DNA from: Faecalicatena contorta
Lineage (GTDB): Bacteria > Bacillota > Clostridia > Lachnospirales > Lachnospiraceae
Direction: 5' to 3'
Assembly (NCBI RefSeq): GCF_021531895.1
Contig: NZ_JAFBIX010000009.1
Span: 37,931-101,930 of the forward strand
DNA: 64,000 nucleotides
In this document: piece by piece, positions 17,543-25,123 of the stretch
Layout of the letters: each line of letters begins with the position of its first letter
Numbering within the stretch: the stretch's first letter is position 1
Notes under the pieces: model-generated
Database searches by the model: none
Told to the model about the DNA's origin: nothing
What the model saw: only the letters and a program-made list of their open reading frames with translations
Translations under genes and position numbers: made by a program

Positions 17543-18382
17543 CTATTTCTTTCGAATTTCAATATGTTTTTCGCTAATTTGTATCTTTCCTTCTTTTAGT
17601 AAACGTCCCACTGCACGCTTGAATGCATTTTTACTTAACCCGAATTCTTTCTTGATTAATTCCGGTTCCGCCTTATCTGTAAATGGCAGGCTGCCACCAT
17701 AAGCTTCCATGCGTTTCATGATCAAATCTGCATCTGCATCCATCTGAAGAAATGCTTTCTCACGCACACTTAAGTCAAGCTTCCCATCTTCCTTCACCTT
17801 CACGACTCTTGCATGTACATGGTCTCCGACTCTCAGCTTTCCAAAAGCTTCTCGCTTCGGAATCAATGCGGAATAACGATTATCTACTGCCACAAATACA
17901 CCAAAATTATCACTGATCTCATAGACTGTTCCTTCCACTTGATCATCCTTCTGATATGGCGAATCACTCTGCAGTCTATCGTAGACCTTCATAGTCGCAC
18001 ACAGTCTTCCTGACTTATCAATATAAAGGGCAACAAGCACTTCGTCCCCTTTCTTTATCTTTGCAGTCTGCTCCCTGAACGGCAATAAAAGATCTTTCTC
18101 CAATCCCCAGTCAAGAAATGCTCCAATCCTTCCAGTATCTACTACACGAAGCACGGTAAGTTCCCCCAATGTAATCTTTGGTTCACTGGTTGTTGCGATC
18201 AATCGGTCGGACGAGTCTTTGTATAAAAATACTTCGACCGGATCACCGATTTCTATTCCGCGCGGAACCTGCTTTTTGGGAAGAAGTACCTTCTCCTGGC
18301 TATTTCCAAGATACACACCAAATTCTACTTCCTTTACTACCATCAATCTTACTTTTTTCCCCAGATTATCTGTTAATGCCAT
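17543..18382 (-). CDS. cvfB: CvfB/YitL-type S1 RNA-binding protein
   Basis: The 279-residue protein has successive S1-like OB domains (VKEVEFGVYLG; VVDTGRIGAFLDWG with DLLLPFREQ; VYEISDNFGVFVAVD). A C-terminal winged helix follows (ELIKKEFGLSKNAFKRAVGRLL), the CvfB architecture. CvfB binds RNA and affects virulence-factor expression in Staphylococcus; its role here is unknown. GGAGG precedes the ATG. Its promoter is nearly identical to that of ispE and contains paired GTATAC sites. Confidence 0.9.
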   Translation of the reverse strand: MALTDNLGKKVRLMVVKEVEFGVYLGNSQEKVLLPKKQVPRGIEIGDPVEVFLYKDSSDRLIATTSEPKITLGELTVLRVVDTGRIGAFLDWGLEKDLLLPFREQTAKIKKGDEVLVALYIDKSGRLCATMKVYDRLQSDSPYQKDDQVEGTVYEISDNFGVFVAVDNRYSALIPKREAFGKLRVGDHVHARVVKVKEDGKLDLSVREKAFLQMDADADLIMKRMEAYGGSLPFTDKAEPELIKKEFGLSKNAFKRAVGRLLKEGKIQISEKHIEIRKK

Positions 18383-18387
18383 GACTG

Positions 18388-18454
18388 CCTCCTTGCATCT
18401 TGTATACAGTGTTATTATAGTATACTTTTGTTTTGTCCAAAAATCAATATCTTA
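18388..18454 (-). promoter_or_regulatory. cvfB promoter with paired GTATAC operator
   Basis: On the minus strand a TTGATT -35 box (18442-18447), a 17-base spacer and a TATACT -10 box (18419-18424) are followed by the palindrome TTGTATACA. The GTATAC hexamers at 18420-18425 and 18402-18407 are 18 bp apart. About 58 of 67 aligned bases match the ispE promoter element at 25058-25123. Confidence 0.75.
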
Positions 18455-18474
18455 ATTTTTCAGTTTTATAGAAC

Positions 18475-18524
18475 AAAAAACAGCTTTCTGCTCTTCTCAA
18501 TTTCAAGCAGAAAGCTGTTTTTTA
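18475..18524. terminator. Strong bidirectional hairpin at the end of the malG fragment
   Basis: AAAAAACAGCTTTCTGCT (18475-18492) pairs perfectly with AGCAGAAAGCTGTTTTTT (18506-18523). The stop of the permease fragment lies in the right arm. Confidence 0.9.
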
Positions 18525-19097
18525 TTTCATTCCACTTAATGCAACACTTTGCACGAATTGTTTTTGGAACAATAAAAAAACTATTATTATTGGACACATG
18601 ATCATTGCAGCTGCGGCCATTGTTGTTGTAATATCTGTCGAATACTGATTTGAAAAGATCGCTAAAGCCAACGGTAATGTCATCTTATCAATATCATTCA
18701 GCATAATTAATGGACTCAGGTAATCATTCCATATACCTAATGCAGTAAAAATCCCAAGAGCTCCTATTGCTGGTTTTATATTAGACAGAATCACATGCCA
18801 ATATATTCTCCATGAATTTGCCCCATCTATTTTCGCTGCTTCACAAAGGCTGTCAGGAATATCTGCAATAAACTGCCTGCTTAAGTAGATACCAAACGCA
18901 CTGATGAGATTAGGGACGATCAAAGCCCACAATGTATTAAAAAGCCCCATTTTCTGTATCATAAGATACTGCGGAATCATTGTCACCTGTCCTGGCACCA
19001 TCATTGTTGATAAAAGAAGCACAAATAAAACCTTTTTATATTTAAATTCATACTTTGCAAAAATAAATCCAATTAATGTGCTGGTAAAAAGGATGCC
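18522..19097 (-). pseudogene. Truncated MalG-type sugar ABC permease
   Basis: The C-terminal ~190 residues of a carbohydrate ABC transporter inner-membrane permease remain. They contain STMMVPGQVTMIPQYL, the EAA motif region CEAAKIDGANSWRIYWHVILSN shortened around the ATPase contact, and a C-terminal QKQFVQSVALSGMK. The frame is open back to residues reading FTSTLIGFIFAKYEF and then hits a TAA at 19098-19100. The N-terminal helices and start are absent. The break coincides with that of the DUF4091 fragment on the other strand. No ATPase or other subunits lie nearby. Confidence 0.85.
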
Positions 19098-19661
19098 TTA
19101 TCCAGCTATGAATTTTATAAACACGGACTCGTTGACAAACCAGTTCCTGGCAATGATGAGATTGACCTGTTCTTCCAGAATGGTCTGACTGATATGTGGG
19201 TATATTATTGTACCGCACAATGTGTTGATGTAAGCAATCGCTTTATGTCTATGCCTTCTGCCCGGAATCGAATCTATGGTATTCAGATCTATAAGTACGA
19301 TATTATCGGAATTCTTCATTGGGGATATAACTTTTATTACGACCACTATTCAACGATGTGTCTTGACCCTTATGCGGTCACAGATGCCGGTCACGCATTT
19401 CCTTCCGGGGATGCATTTCTTGTATATCCTGGTTCTGACGGACTGCCAAAAGAATCGATCCGTATGATGGTACATTACGAAGCTCTATGCGACTACCGCG
19501 CTTTGAAATTATTAGAGTCTCTTACAGATAAAGAATTCGTACTTCATCTGATTGAAGACGAACTGAGTGAGCCGTTAACTTTCACTACATTCCCTAAATC
19601 CGATTTCTACCTCATATCTCTCAGAAACAGGGTAAATGCAGAAATAGCAAAAAGGAGCTAA
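19077..19661 (+). pseudogene. Truncated DUF4091 (GH123-like) protein, C-terminal part
   Basis: The frame lacks an N-terminus. It is open only from 19077 and reads KKDALSSYEFYKHGL, then FMSMPSARNRIYGIQIYKYD, GILHWGYNFYY and HAFPSGDAFLVYPG, the C-terminal signature of DUF4091 proteins. That family is related to GH123 glycosidases and has several hundred residues upstream of this part. An ATG at 19194 could start a shorter ORF, but homologous sequence continues upstream of it, so this is a remnant. It converges on the acyltransferase gene. Confidence 0.8.
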
Positions 19662-19672
19662 TTGCTCCTTTT
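19649..19672. terminator. Shared terminator holding both stop codons
   Basis: AAAAGGAGC and GCTCCTTTT form a perfect nine-base stem with a five-base loop. The stops of the DUF4091 fragment (19659-19661) and the acyltransferase (19658-19660) lie in the loop, which suggests that this convergent pair is an old arrangement. Confidence 0.85.
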
Positions 19673-20482
19673 CATAACTCCCAATGCTATTCCTACTTTT
19701 TTTCCTTCAAGTAAAAATTTTTTCAGATTTTTCTGTAAACGAGTATCTTCCGAATACTCGTTTTTATCTTCCTTTATGATTCCATATACCCTTTGTTCTG
19801 CTAATGGGAACATATATTGAATATCCAGGATCTCAAATCTTTTCTGGAACTTCAGGATGTTACTCGTTTCATCCAACAATTCATATAATGCCGGAGATGT
19901 CAGCCATGAAGAACAAGTATATAATTTGTATTCTTCCGGGAAGAATTTTTCCGCAAGTGCAAAAGATTCATCACACGCTTCCGGCAAAAGTGGTCCACCT
20001 TCCGGAATATGGACTCCTATCACCTTTTCTCCCTTTTTCACAACGCCGCCAGAATACTGGATATCTTCTTCCAGAATAATCTTTTCAAATTCAAGTCTTC
20101 CCAGACGGAATACTTTCATCTCATATAATCGCTCATACCATCTTGCCTCGACCATTCCATAGATACCATAATATTTTTTACACCACTTACACCAGATAGT
20201 CAGGTCATAAAATGTATCATAATATATTTTTTCTGAAATATTATTTTCTAAAAAAACAGGTTTCATCTTCAGTGCAAATCTAATATATAGATATAATGTT
20301 CTTAATTTCTGATCTTCTCGCAGTTCCAACTGTGAAAAAAAATCATCTCTGTCATTTTGGAACCGTTTCTCCCACTCTGCCAGCTCCTCTTCTGTCATCT
20401 GAAACCGCAATACTTCATCAACTGCACCCGAAGGCAGGTGTATACGTTCCATAAACTCCTCAATTGTATCTGTTGTTCTCAT
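19658..20482 (-). CDS. Acyltransferase-domain (GNAT-like) protein of sugar loci
   Basis: The 274-residue protein resembles the N-acyltransferase-N / GNAT-C two-domain proteins annotated as acyltransferase domain-containing. These commonly sit beside uroD-like and DUF4091 genes in Clostridia. Visible features are RFQMTEEELAEWEKRF at the start, HIPEGGPLLPEACDESFALA and YTCSSWLTSPALYELL. It starts at an ATG overlapping the uroD-like stop (ATGA, 20479-20482), so the two were translationally coupled. The frame is complete, but with its partners broken it may be drifting. The substrate is unknown. Confidence 0.7.
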   Translation of the reverse strand: MRTTDTIEEFMERIHLPSGAVDEVLRFQMTEEELAEWEKRFQNDRDDFFSQLELREDQKLRTLYLYIRFALKMKPVFLENNISEKIYYDTFYDLTIWCKWCKKYYGIYGMVEARWYERLYEMKVFRLGRLEFEKIILEEDIQYSGGVVKKGEKVIGVHIPEGGPLLPEACDESFALAEKFFPEEYKLYTCSSWLTSPALYELLDETSNILKFQKRFEILDIQYMFPLAEQRVYGIIKEDKNEYSEDTRLQKNLKKFLLEGKKVGIALGVMKRSN

Positions 20483-20676
20483 TCCTTTATCTTCCAACCT
20501 TTCACAATGTCTATTACCATATTCAGGTTCTCTATTGGAGTATTGATTGGACAATCACATCCGAAAGACGGCATAAAGTTTTTATGCCCCTCCATACTGT
20601 CCAGCAACTCTTCGGTTTTTCTTCGGACTTCTTCAGGTGTACCCTGAAGCATCGTTTTCACCGGGTCAATATTCCC
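20479..20676 (-). pseudogene. C-terminal stub of a uroporphyrinogen decarboxylase-family protein
   Basis: The frame reads GNIDPVKTMLQGTPEEV and then GCDCPINTPIENLNMVIDIV, the last ~65 residues of the UroD/MtaA-like methyltransferase superfamily. It is blocked by an in-frame TAA just upstream (20683-20685). The catalytic barrel is missing. Upstream, in another frame, lies a 51-residue ORF of unrecognised origin, so this looks like a deletion or fusion point. Confidence 0.75.
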
Positions 20677-20813
20677 TTCTGTTTATCCCCATCTTCAAAG
20701 ATCTGATACATTGTATAGGGTACTAACTGGAGCCCCATTCCTCCCATTTGAGGATATAAGACTCGTCGCTTTTGCCTGGTCAAATAATTATCTATTACAT
20801 CCACCTTTTCCAT
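20658..20813 (-). CDS. 51-residue ORF fused onto the uroD-like stub
   Basis: The ORF (MEKVDVIDNYLTRQKRRVLY..., ending KQKGILTR) starts 23 bases after the thioesterase stop, with GGAAGGA about ten bases before its ATG. It runs a few codons into the uroD-like stub in a different frame. The middle part, LYPQMGGMGLQLVPYTMYQ, looks like real coding sequence, but I do not recognise a family. It is probably the front part of a broken gene. Confidence 0.3.
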   Translation of the reverse strand: MEKVDVIDNYLTRQKRRVLYPQMGGMGLQLVPYTMYQIFEDGDKQKGILTR

Positions 20814-20836
20814 CAAAGACTGATTCCTTCCGTATT

Positions 20837-21553
20837 TTATTTTAATTCCACTACTGCATAAGGTTTCCCTTTTTCATTGCATAATTCAATCACGGTACGA
20901 TCTTCTTCATAAGCTGTCCTTGGACAGATTACATCTCCATATACCGCAGACTTCTTATATTCTACTCTGAGCTGCCGAACTTCCATTGGTTCCTTCAGTA
21001 CTTCCAGTGCCATCTGCACATACTGACAGTTGTTCACATGCTCATTGGTATCAATATGATATTTTCTTACCGGAAATGGTGTATTCTCTATTGTCTCTTT
21101 CGGAAGATTGATCTTCCTCGGCGCATATTCCATTTCTAATGGCTCCTCTGATCCATAGAGTGCGATTTCTTGTTCATCCGGCTTTACAGGCCTGCCTTTC
21201 TCCATATCCATGTACACCCATACAGAATTCGCATATGCCACATTCTGCTTTCCTGCATCCTGCATACAAAAATTACGAATCCCATACAGCCCCTGAAACT
21301 CGGTCGCCCAGGTGCTGACACTTACTGGCTCTCCCATCATCGGATAACGCTCTACAATCACTTGCCAGGCCGATAGAATCCATGCTCGTTTATGTTTTGC
21401 ACAGTAATCAATCCCTACCCCGAGACTCTCCGAATGAAAGGTACTGCAATCCTGAAAATAATTAATAATTCCCGGCAATGTAATCCGCTTCGTATGATCT
21501 ACTTCACTGAATCGGATTCTGCTTTCAAATGTATACTTATGATTCTTTTGCAC
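20837..21553 (-). CDS. Acyl-ACP thioesterase
   Basis: The 238-residue enzyme belongs to the FatA/bacterial acyl-ACP thioesterase family and releases fatty acids from acyl carrier protein. It has two hotdog halves. The first begins ESRIRFSEVDHTKRITLPGIINYFQD and contains RAWILSAWQVIVERYP; the second contains the conserved HIDTNEHVNNCQYVQMA. It uses a GTG start inside the 3' end of the preceding cation transporter (17-base overlap), with AAGGAG upstream. Confidence 0.88.
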   Translation of the reverse strand: MQKNHKYTFESRIRFSEVDHTKRITLPGIINYFQDCSTFHSESLGVGIDYCAKHKRAWILSAWQVIVERYPMMGEPVSVSTWATEFQGLYGIRNFCMQDAGKQNVAYANSVWVYMDMEKGRPVKPDEQEIALYGSEEPLEMEYAPRKINLPKETIENTPFPVRKYHIDTNEHVNNCQYVQMALEVLKEPMEVRQLRVEYKKSAVYGDVICPRTAYEEDRTVIELCNEKGKPYAVVELK

Positions 21554-22724
21554 TGGCTACATAACTCCTTTCCAACGTAATGACACACTGATATCTGTGA
21601 TCAACAATCTGCAGAAGCTTAATCAATGTCATACGCAATTCATCCTGCTTCTTCTTGTCATATTCAAATGGTACAACCATGTCGAAGATCAGATTCACCT
21701 GTTCTTTTCCATCAACCATACGGAAATCATGAATAGAAACCGCAGGATCCAAAGCTTCCAGCGTCTGTTCTACCTGCTCCCGGACTTGTAATACATACGT
21801 ATCCTTTGTCTCAATCGGATCCATATGGATGACCAGAAAGATTCCCAGATTCTTGATTGCATCTCTCTCAATCCGGTCAATAATCTCATGCGACACTTCA
21901 ATATCCACATCGTTCGGTACTTCTGCATGAATAGATGCCATACTTCTCCCCGGTCCATAATTATGTACGATCAGATCATGACTTCCGACAATTTCATCAT
22001 AACCCTCTACGAAATTCGTAATTCTCTCATATTCTTCCGGATCTACCGCTTCTCCGATCAATGGTTCCAATGTATCTCTCGCAATTCCAACTCCGGCCCA
22101 CATAACAACCAATGACACGCCAATTCCCACAAAGCCGTCAATATTAATGCCCGTAACTTTCCAAAACAGAATCGCCAGAATGGTCGCAGATGTGGTGATA
22201 ACATCTCCCATGGCATCTGCCGCCGTTGCCAACATAACTTTGGAATTGATCTTGTTGCCTAATGTTCTATTAAAATACCCCATCCATAATTTTACCCCAA
22301 TGGACAAGATCAGGATAATAATCGATACCAGCTGAAATTTTAACTCTTCTGGTTCGCGTATCTTTCCAATCGAATCCTTAAAAAATGTAAATCCAACCTG
22401 AAGTACCAAAAATGCAACAATCAATGCCGCAATATATTCGATTCTTCCATGTCCAAAAGGATGGTCTTCATCTGCTGGCTTACTGGCCATCTTCACCCCG
22501 ACCAGTCCGATGATCGAGGACCCTGCATCTGACAGATTATTAAATGCATCCGCCATAACTGCGATACTATGCAGGAAGAATCCGATCATCCATTTCACCG
22601 CAAATAAAAAAACATTACAAAAGATGCCTACCACACTCGCCAACACACCATAGGCGGTACGGACAGACACCTTTTCCGTCTCTTCGTAATTCTTTACAAA
22701 ATGTCTTACTAAAAACTCAGTCAT
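21537..22724 (-). CDS. Cation diffusion facilitator family transporter
   Basis: The 395-residue membrane protein exports divalent metals (Zn, Fe, Mn or Co) in exchange for protons. The metal sites on helices 2 and 5 are visible in ADAFNNLSDAGSS and ATAADAMGDVITTSAT. DEDHPFGHGRIEYIAAL also matches. A long C-terminal cytoplasmic domain starts near residue 220 (EAVDPEEYERI) and continues past the usual dimerisation domain. The metal cannot be assigned. It is co-oriented with the thioesterase, which it overlaps. Confidence 0.92.
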   Translation of the reverse strand: MTEFLVRHFVKNYEETEKVSVRTAYGVLASVVGIFCNVFLFAVKWMIGFFLHSIAVMADAFNNLSDAGSSIIGLVGVKMASKPADEDHPFGHGRIEYIAALIVAFLVLQVGFTFFKDSIGKIREPEELKFQLVSIIILILSIGVKLWMGYFNRTLGNKINSKVMLATAADAMGDVITTSATILAILFWKVTGINIDGFVGIGVSLVVMWAGVGIARDTLEPLIGEAVDPEEYERITNFVEGYDEIVGSHDLIVHNYGPGRSMASIHAEVPNDVDIEVSHEIIDRIERDAIKNLGIFLVIHMDPIETKDTYVLQVREQVEQTLEALDPAVSIHDFRMVDGKEQVNLIFDMVVPFEYDKKKQDELRMTLIKLLQIVDHRYQCVITLERSYVASAKES

Positions 22725-22745
22725 ATAACTGCCTCCGTGTTTCTT

Positions 22746-23429
22746 CTATTTTTCTTCTGAGGCATCTCCGAAGAAAAACCATTTTATCTTAAAGTCTGAA
22801 GTGGCCGTGACCATCTCATATTCCTCAGCCGTCAGCGCCTTCTTTAATTCTTTTTTCCCATCTTCACTGACTACTGCACATGTTGCATTGGTAAAACATA
22901 AATTAGGATATAGAACGCACCACCAGTTATGACCTTCTGCCTCGCCCAATCTGATGCGAAGAGCCTCATACCACCCTTCCGGAAAGAGGACATCGCCATA
23001 ACGCTTATCTGGGAAATAGCATGTTGTCACCTCTGCCTTTGCAAGGTAATCATATCCTTCTTTTTCAAGTACTTTATCGGCAACCTCTTCCAATTCTGTC
23101 AGATGTTGCTGCGCCCACTCCTTTGTTTTCTGTGCACTCATTTCTCCTTCCGTCTTATCAGACATACTCTCTTTCATATATTCCAACACCGCATCTCTGA
23201 CTTGCAATTTCACCTTCTGATCTTCTTCACTGTCACTGTTCGCCAATACATGAAAACGGAACACTTCTTTCGCAAGCTGTTCCTGTGTCTGAGATACCTT
23301 AGCATTCACCTGCTCCATTCTATGACAGGAAAATGTAACGGTTATAATGAATGCAATACAGATTCCCAATATTGTACAGATCCACTGCTTGATTCTATAT
23401 TTCGGATAAAATTCTCTGTGAAGATTCAT
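22746..23429 (-). CDS. spoIIR: Stage II sporulation protein R
   Basis: SpoIIR is made in the forespore and triggers SpoIIGA to process pro-sigma-E in the mother cell. The 227-residue protein has an N-terminal membrane/signal helix (ICTILGICIAFIITVTFS). The family motifs FRFHVLANSDSEEDQ, CYFPDKRYGDVLFPEGWYEALR and GEGHNWWCVLYPNLCF-like GHNWWCVLYPNLCF are present. It shows the host can sporulate. An unusual inverted repeat includes its start codon; AGGAGG lies in the loop. Confidence 0.95.
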   Translation of the reverse strand: MNLHREFYPKYRIKQWICTILGICIAFIITVTFSCHRMEQVNAKVSQTQEQLAKEVFRFHVLANSDSEEDQKVKLQVRDAVLEYMKESMSDKTEGEMSAQKTKEWAQQHLTELEEVADKVLEKEGYDYLAKAEVTTCYFPDKRYGDVLFPEGWYEALRIRLGEAEGHNWWCVLYPNLCFTNATCAVVSEDGKKELKKALTAEEYEMVTATSDFKIKWFFFGDASEEK

Positions 23430-23481
23430 ATGTATCAGACCTCCTTCTATGTTATCAGAAGTGTTAACATATGAATCTTCA
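23419..23481. repeat. 14-bp perfect inverted repeat enclosing the spoIIR translation start
   Basis: TGAAGATTCATATG (23419-23432) and CATATGAATCTTCA (23468-23481) are exact reverse complements separated by 35 bases. In spoIIR mRNA they would form a 14-bp stem that contains the AUG, with AGGAGG in the loop. Confidence 0.7.
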
Positions 23482-23493
23482 TTTATTCAGATA

Positions 23494-24171
23494 TTAATTA
23501 TTTTTTGTGCGAATCAGATCCATTACCGCTGCAACCTGGTTGTCAATGTGTTTACATACGATCTCTGCCGCTTCTTTCTTCTGTTTCTTCTCAATACGGC
23601 GGATAATCTCTTCATGTTCCGCAAGCAGCTGGGAATATTTATCGGCTCTCTTCAGATACTCAATTCGATACCGATACATCTGTTCTCTAAGATTATTCAA
23701 CAACAGTATTAATTTCTGATTATCCGTAGCAAGATATATGATATCGTGGAAACGTACATCTGCCTCCGCTATTTCTGTTATATCATTGCTCTTAAGAGTC
23801 TTCTTAAATTGTTCTGCTGCCTGCTCTAATTCTCTGATCTGCTCCTTAGTTATCTTATCACAAGTCAACTGAACAGCCAGTTCTTCCAGAGCTTTGCGCA
23901 CTTCCAATACATCCCGGAGACTCTTTTCCGTGATATCTGCAACTTCTGCTCCTTTTCTTGGAATCATGAGCACCAGGCCTTCCAGCTCCAGCTTACGGAT
24001 TGCTTCTCGAATCGGAGTACGGCTGACTCCAAGTTTATTCGCAAGCTGAATCTCCATCAAGCGTTCTCCCGGCTTTAACTCACCCCGCAGAATTGCCTGC
24101 CGTAACGTATTGAACACAACATCCCTTAACGGGAGATATTCATTCATATTGACTTGAAAATTCGTATCCAT
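23494..24171 (-). CDS. GntR-family regulator, FadR/FCD type
   Basis: The 225-residue regulator has an N-terminal GntR winged helix (LRQAILRGELKPGERLME and LGVSRTPIREAIRKLE). An all-helical FCD ligand domain follows, whose metal ligands are visible in ADVRFHDIIY, AEHEEIIRRI and CKHIDNQ. It starts three bases after ispE, with its GGAGG inside the ispE end, so it is co-transcribed with ispE. Palindromic GTATAC sites in the ispE promoter fit this family and suggest autoregulation. The ligand is unknown. Confidence 0.9.
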   Translation of the reverse strand: MDTNFQVNMNEYLPLRDVVFNTLRQAILRGELKPGERLMEIQLANKLGVSRTPIREAIRKLELEGLVLMIPRKGAEVADITEKSLRDVLEVRKALEELAVQLTCDKITKEQIRELEQAAEQFKKTLKSNDITEIAEADVRFHDIIYLATDNQKLILLLNNLREQMYRYRIEYLKRADKYSQLLAEHEEIIRRIEKKQKKEAAEIVCKHIDNQVAAVMDLIRTKNN

Positions 24172-24174
24172 CTT

Positions 24175-25050
24175 CTATTTCCTCCTTGCATTGTGTATAT
24201 TCGTCACATACACCTGCTTTGCCAATTGTAATTCTTTTATCTTAGATGCTGCATTTTTCGCCCGTTGCTTATCATCGTATATTCCAAAAACAGTCGGGCC
24301 ACTTCCACTCATCATAGCATTCAACGCACCATTATCCTTCATCACACTCTTGATTTCTTCTATGACCGGATATTCTTCTATGGTCACTTTCTCTAACACA
24401 TTTCCCATACAAGAAGCGATCTGCTGCAAATCCTGATTCTCCAGTCCATGAAGAATTCCATCGATATCTGGATGTTCCTGAATCTCATGAGCATCTAACT
24501 TCTCATATACCATCTTTGTAGATACACTAATCGGTGGTTTTGCAATCAATATATAACATTTCGGCATATCTGGAAGCGGGGTCAGGATTTCTCCGATTCC
24601 TTCCGCCAGCACGGTTCCCCGCATAATACAGTAGGGAACATCTGCTCCCAGCGTCACACCACGTTCCATCAACTCTTTCTGCGATAATCCCAGAGAAAAC
24701 ATCTGATTGATCCCGAATAAAACTGTCGCTGCATTGGAACTGCCGCCGGCCATTCCTGCTGCAACCGGAATATGCTTATCCAGCGTAATCTTCACACCCT
24801 CTGAAATCTGAAATTCTTCCATTAATAAGTTTGCTGCCTGATATGCAAGATTATTCTCATTTACCGGGAGATAAAAAAGATTGGTCGACAATTGAATCCC
24901 TGGCTCTTTCGTCCTTTCTATCTTAATCTGATCATAGAGATAGACCGTCTGCATAACCATCCTTACATCATGATATCCATTATCTCTCCGCCCCAGAACA
25001 TCAAGCCCCAGATTAATCTTTCCCAGTGCCTTTAACTCTAATTTATCCAT
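24175..25050 (-). CDS. ispE: 4-diphosphocytidyl-2-C-methyl-D-erythritol kinase
   Basis: IspE phosphorylates CDP-methylerythritol in the MEP isoprenoid pathway. The 291-residue GHMP kinase has AKINLGLDVLGRRDNGYHDV-type residues at the N-terminus, the ATP loop PVAAGMAGGSSNAATVL, the aspartate in LGADVPYCIMRG and the C-terminal MMSGSGPTVFGIY. AAGGAG precedes the ATG. It leads a two-gene unit with gntR, and its promoter is embedded in the 3' end of the LysM gene. Confidence 0.96.
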   Translation of the reverse strand: MDKLELKALGKINLGLDVLGRRDNGYHDVRMVMQTVYLYDQIKIERTKEPGIQLSTNLFYLPVNENNLAYQAANLLMEEFQISEGVKITLDKHIPVAAGMAGGSSNAATVLFGINQMFSLGLSQKELMERGVTLGADVPYCIMRGTVLAEGIGEILTPLPDMPKCYILIAKPPISVSTKMVYEKLDAHEIQEHPDIDGILHGLENQDLQQIASCMGNVLEKVTIEEYPVIEEIKSVMKDNGALNAMMSGSGPTVFGIYDDKQRAKNAASKIKELQLAKQVYVTNIHNARRK

Positions 25051-25057
25051 ATGTTTT

Positions 25058-25123
25058 CTCCTTGTATCTTGTATACAGTGTTCTTATAGTATACTCATAT
25101 TTTCTTTAAAAATCAATATCTTA
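25058..25123 (-). promoter_or_regulatory. ispE-gntR promoter with paired GTATAC operator
   Basis: On the minus strand TTGATT (25111-25116), a 17-base spacer and TATACT (25088-25093) are followed by TTGTATACA. The GTATAC hexamers lie at 25089-25094 and 25071-25076, the same 18-bp pitch as upstream of cvfB. The -35 and -10 boxes lie within the last codons of the SPOCS/LysM gene. Confidence 0.75.

Noticed and set aside
19060..19110. Insertion-sequence scar at the malG/DUF4091 junction
   Set aside because: No terminal inverted repeats, target duplication or transposase remnant could be seen around the junction.
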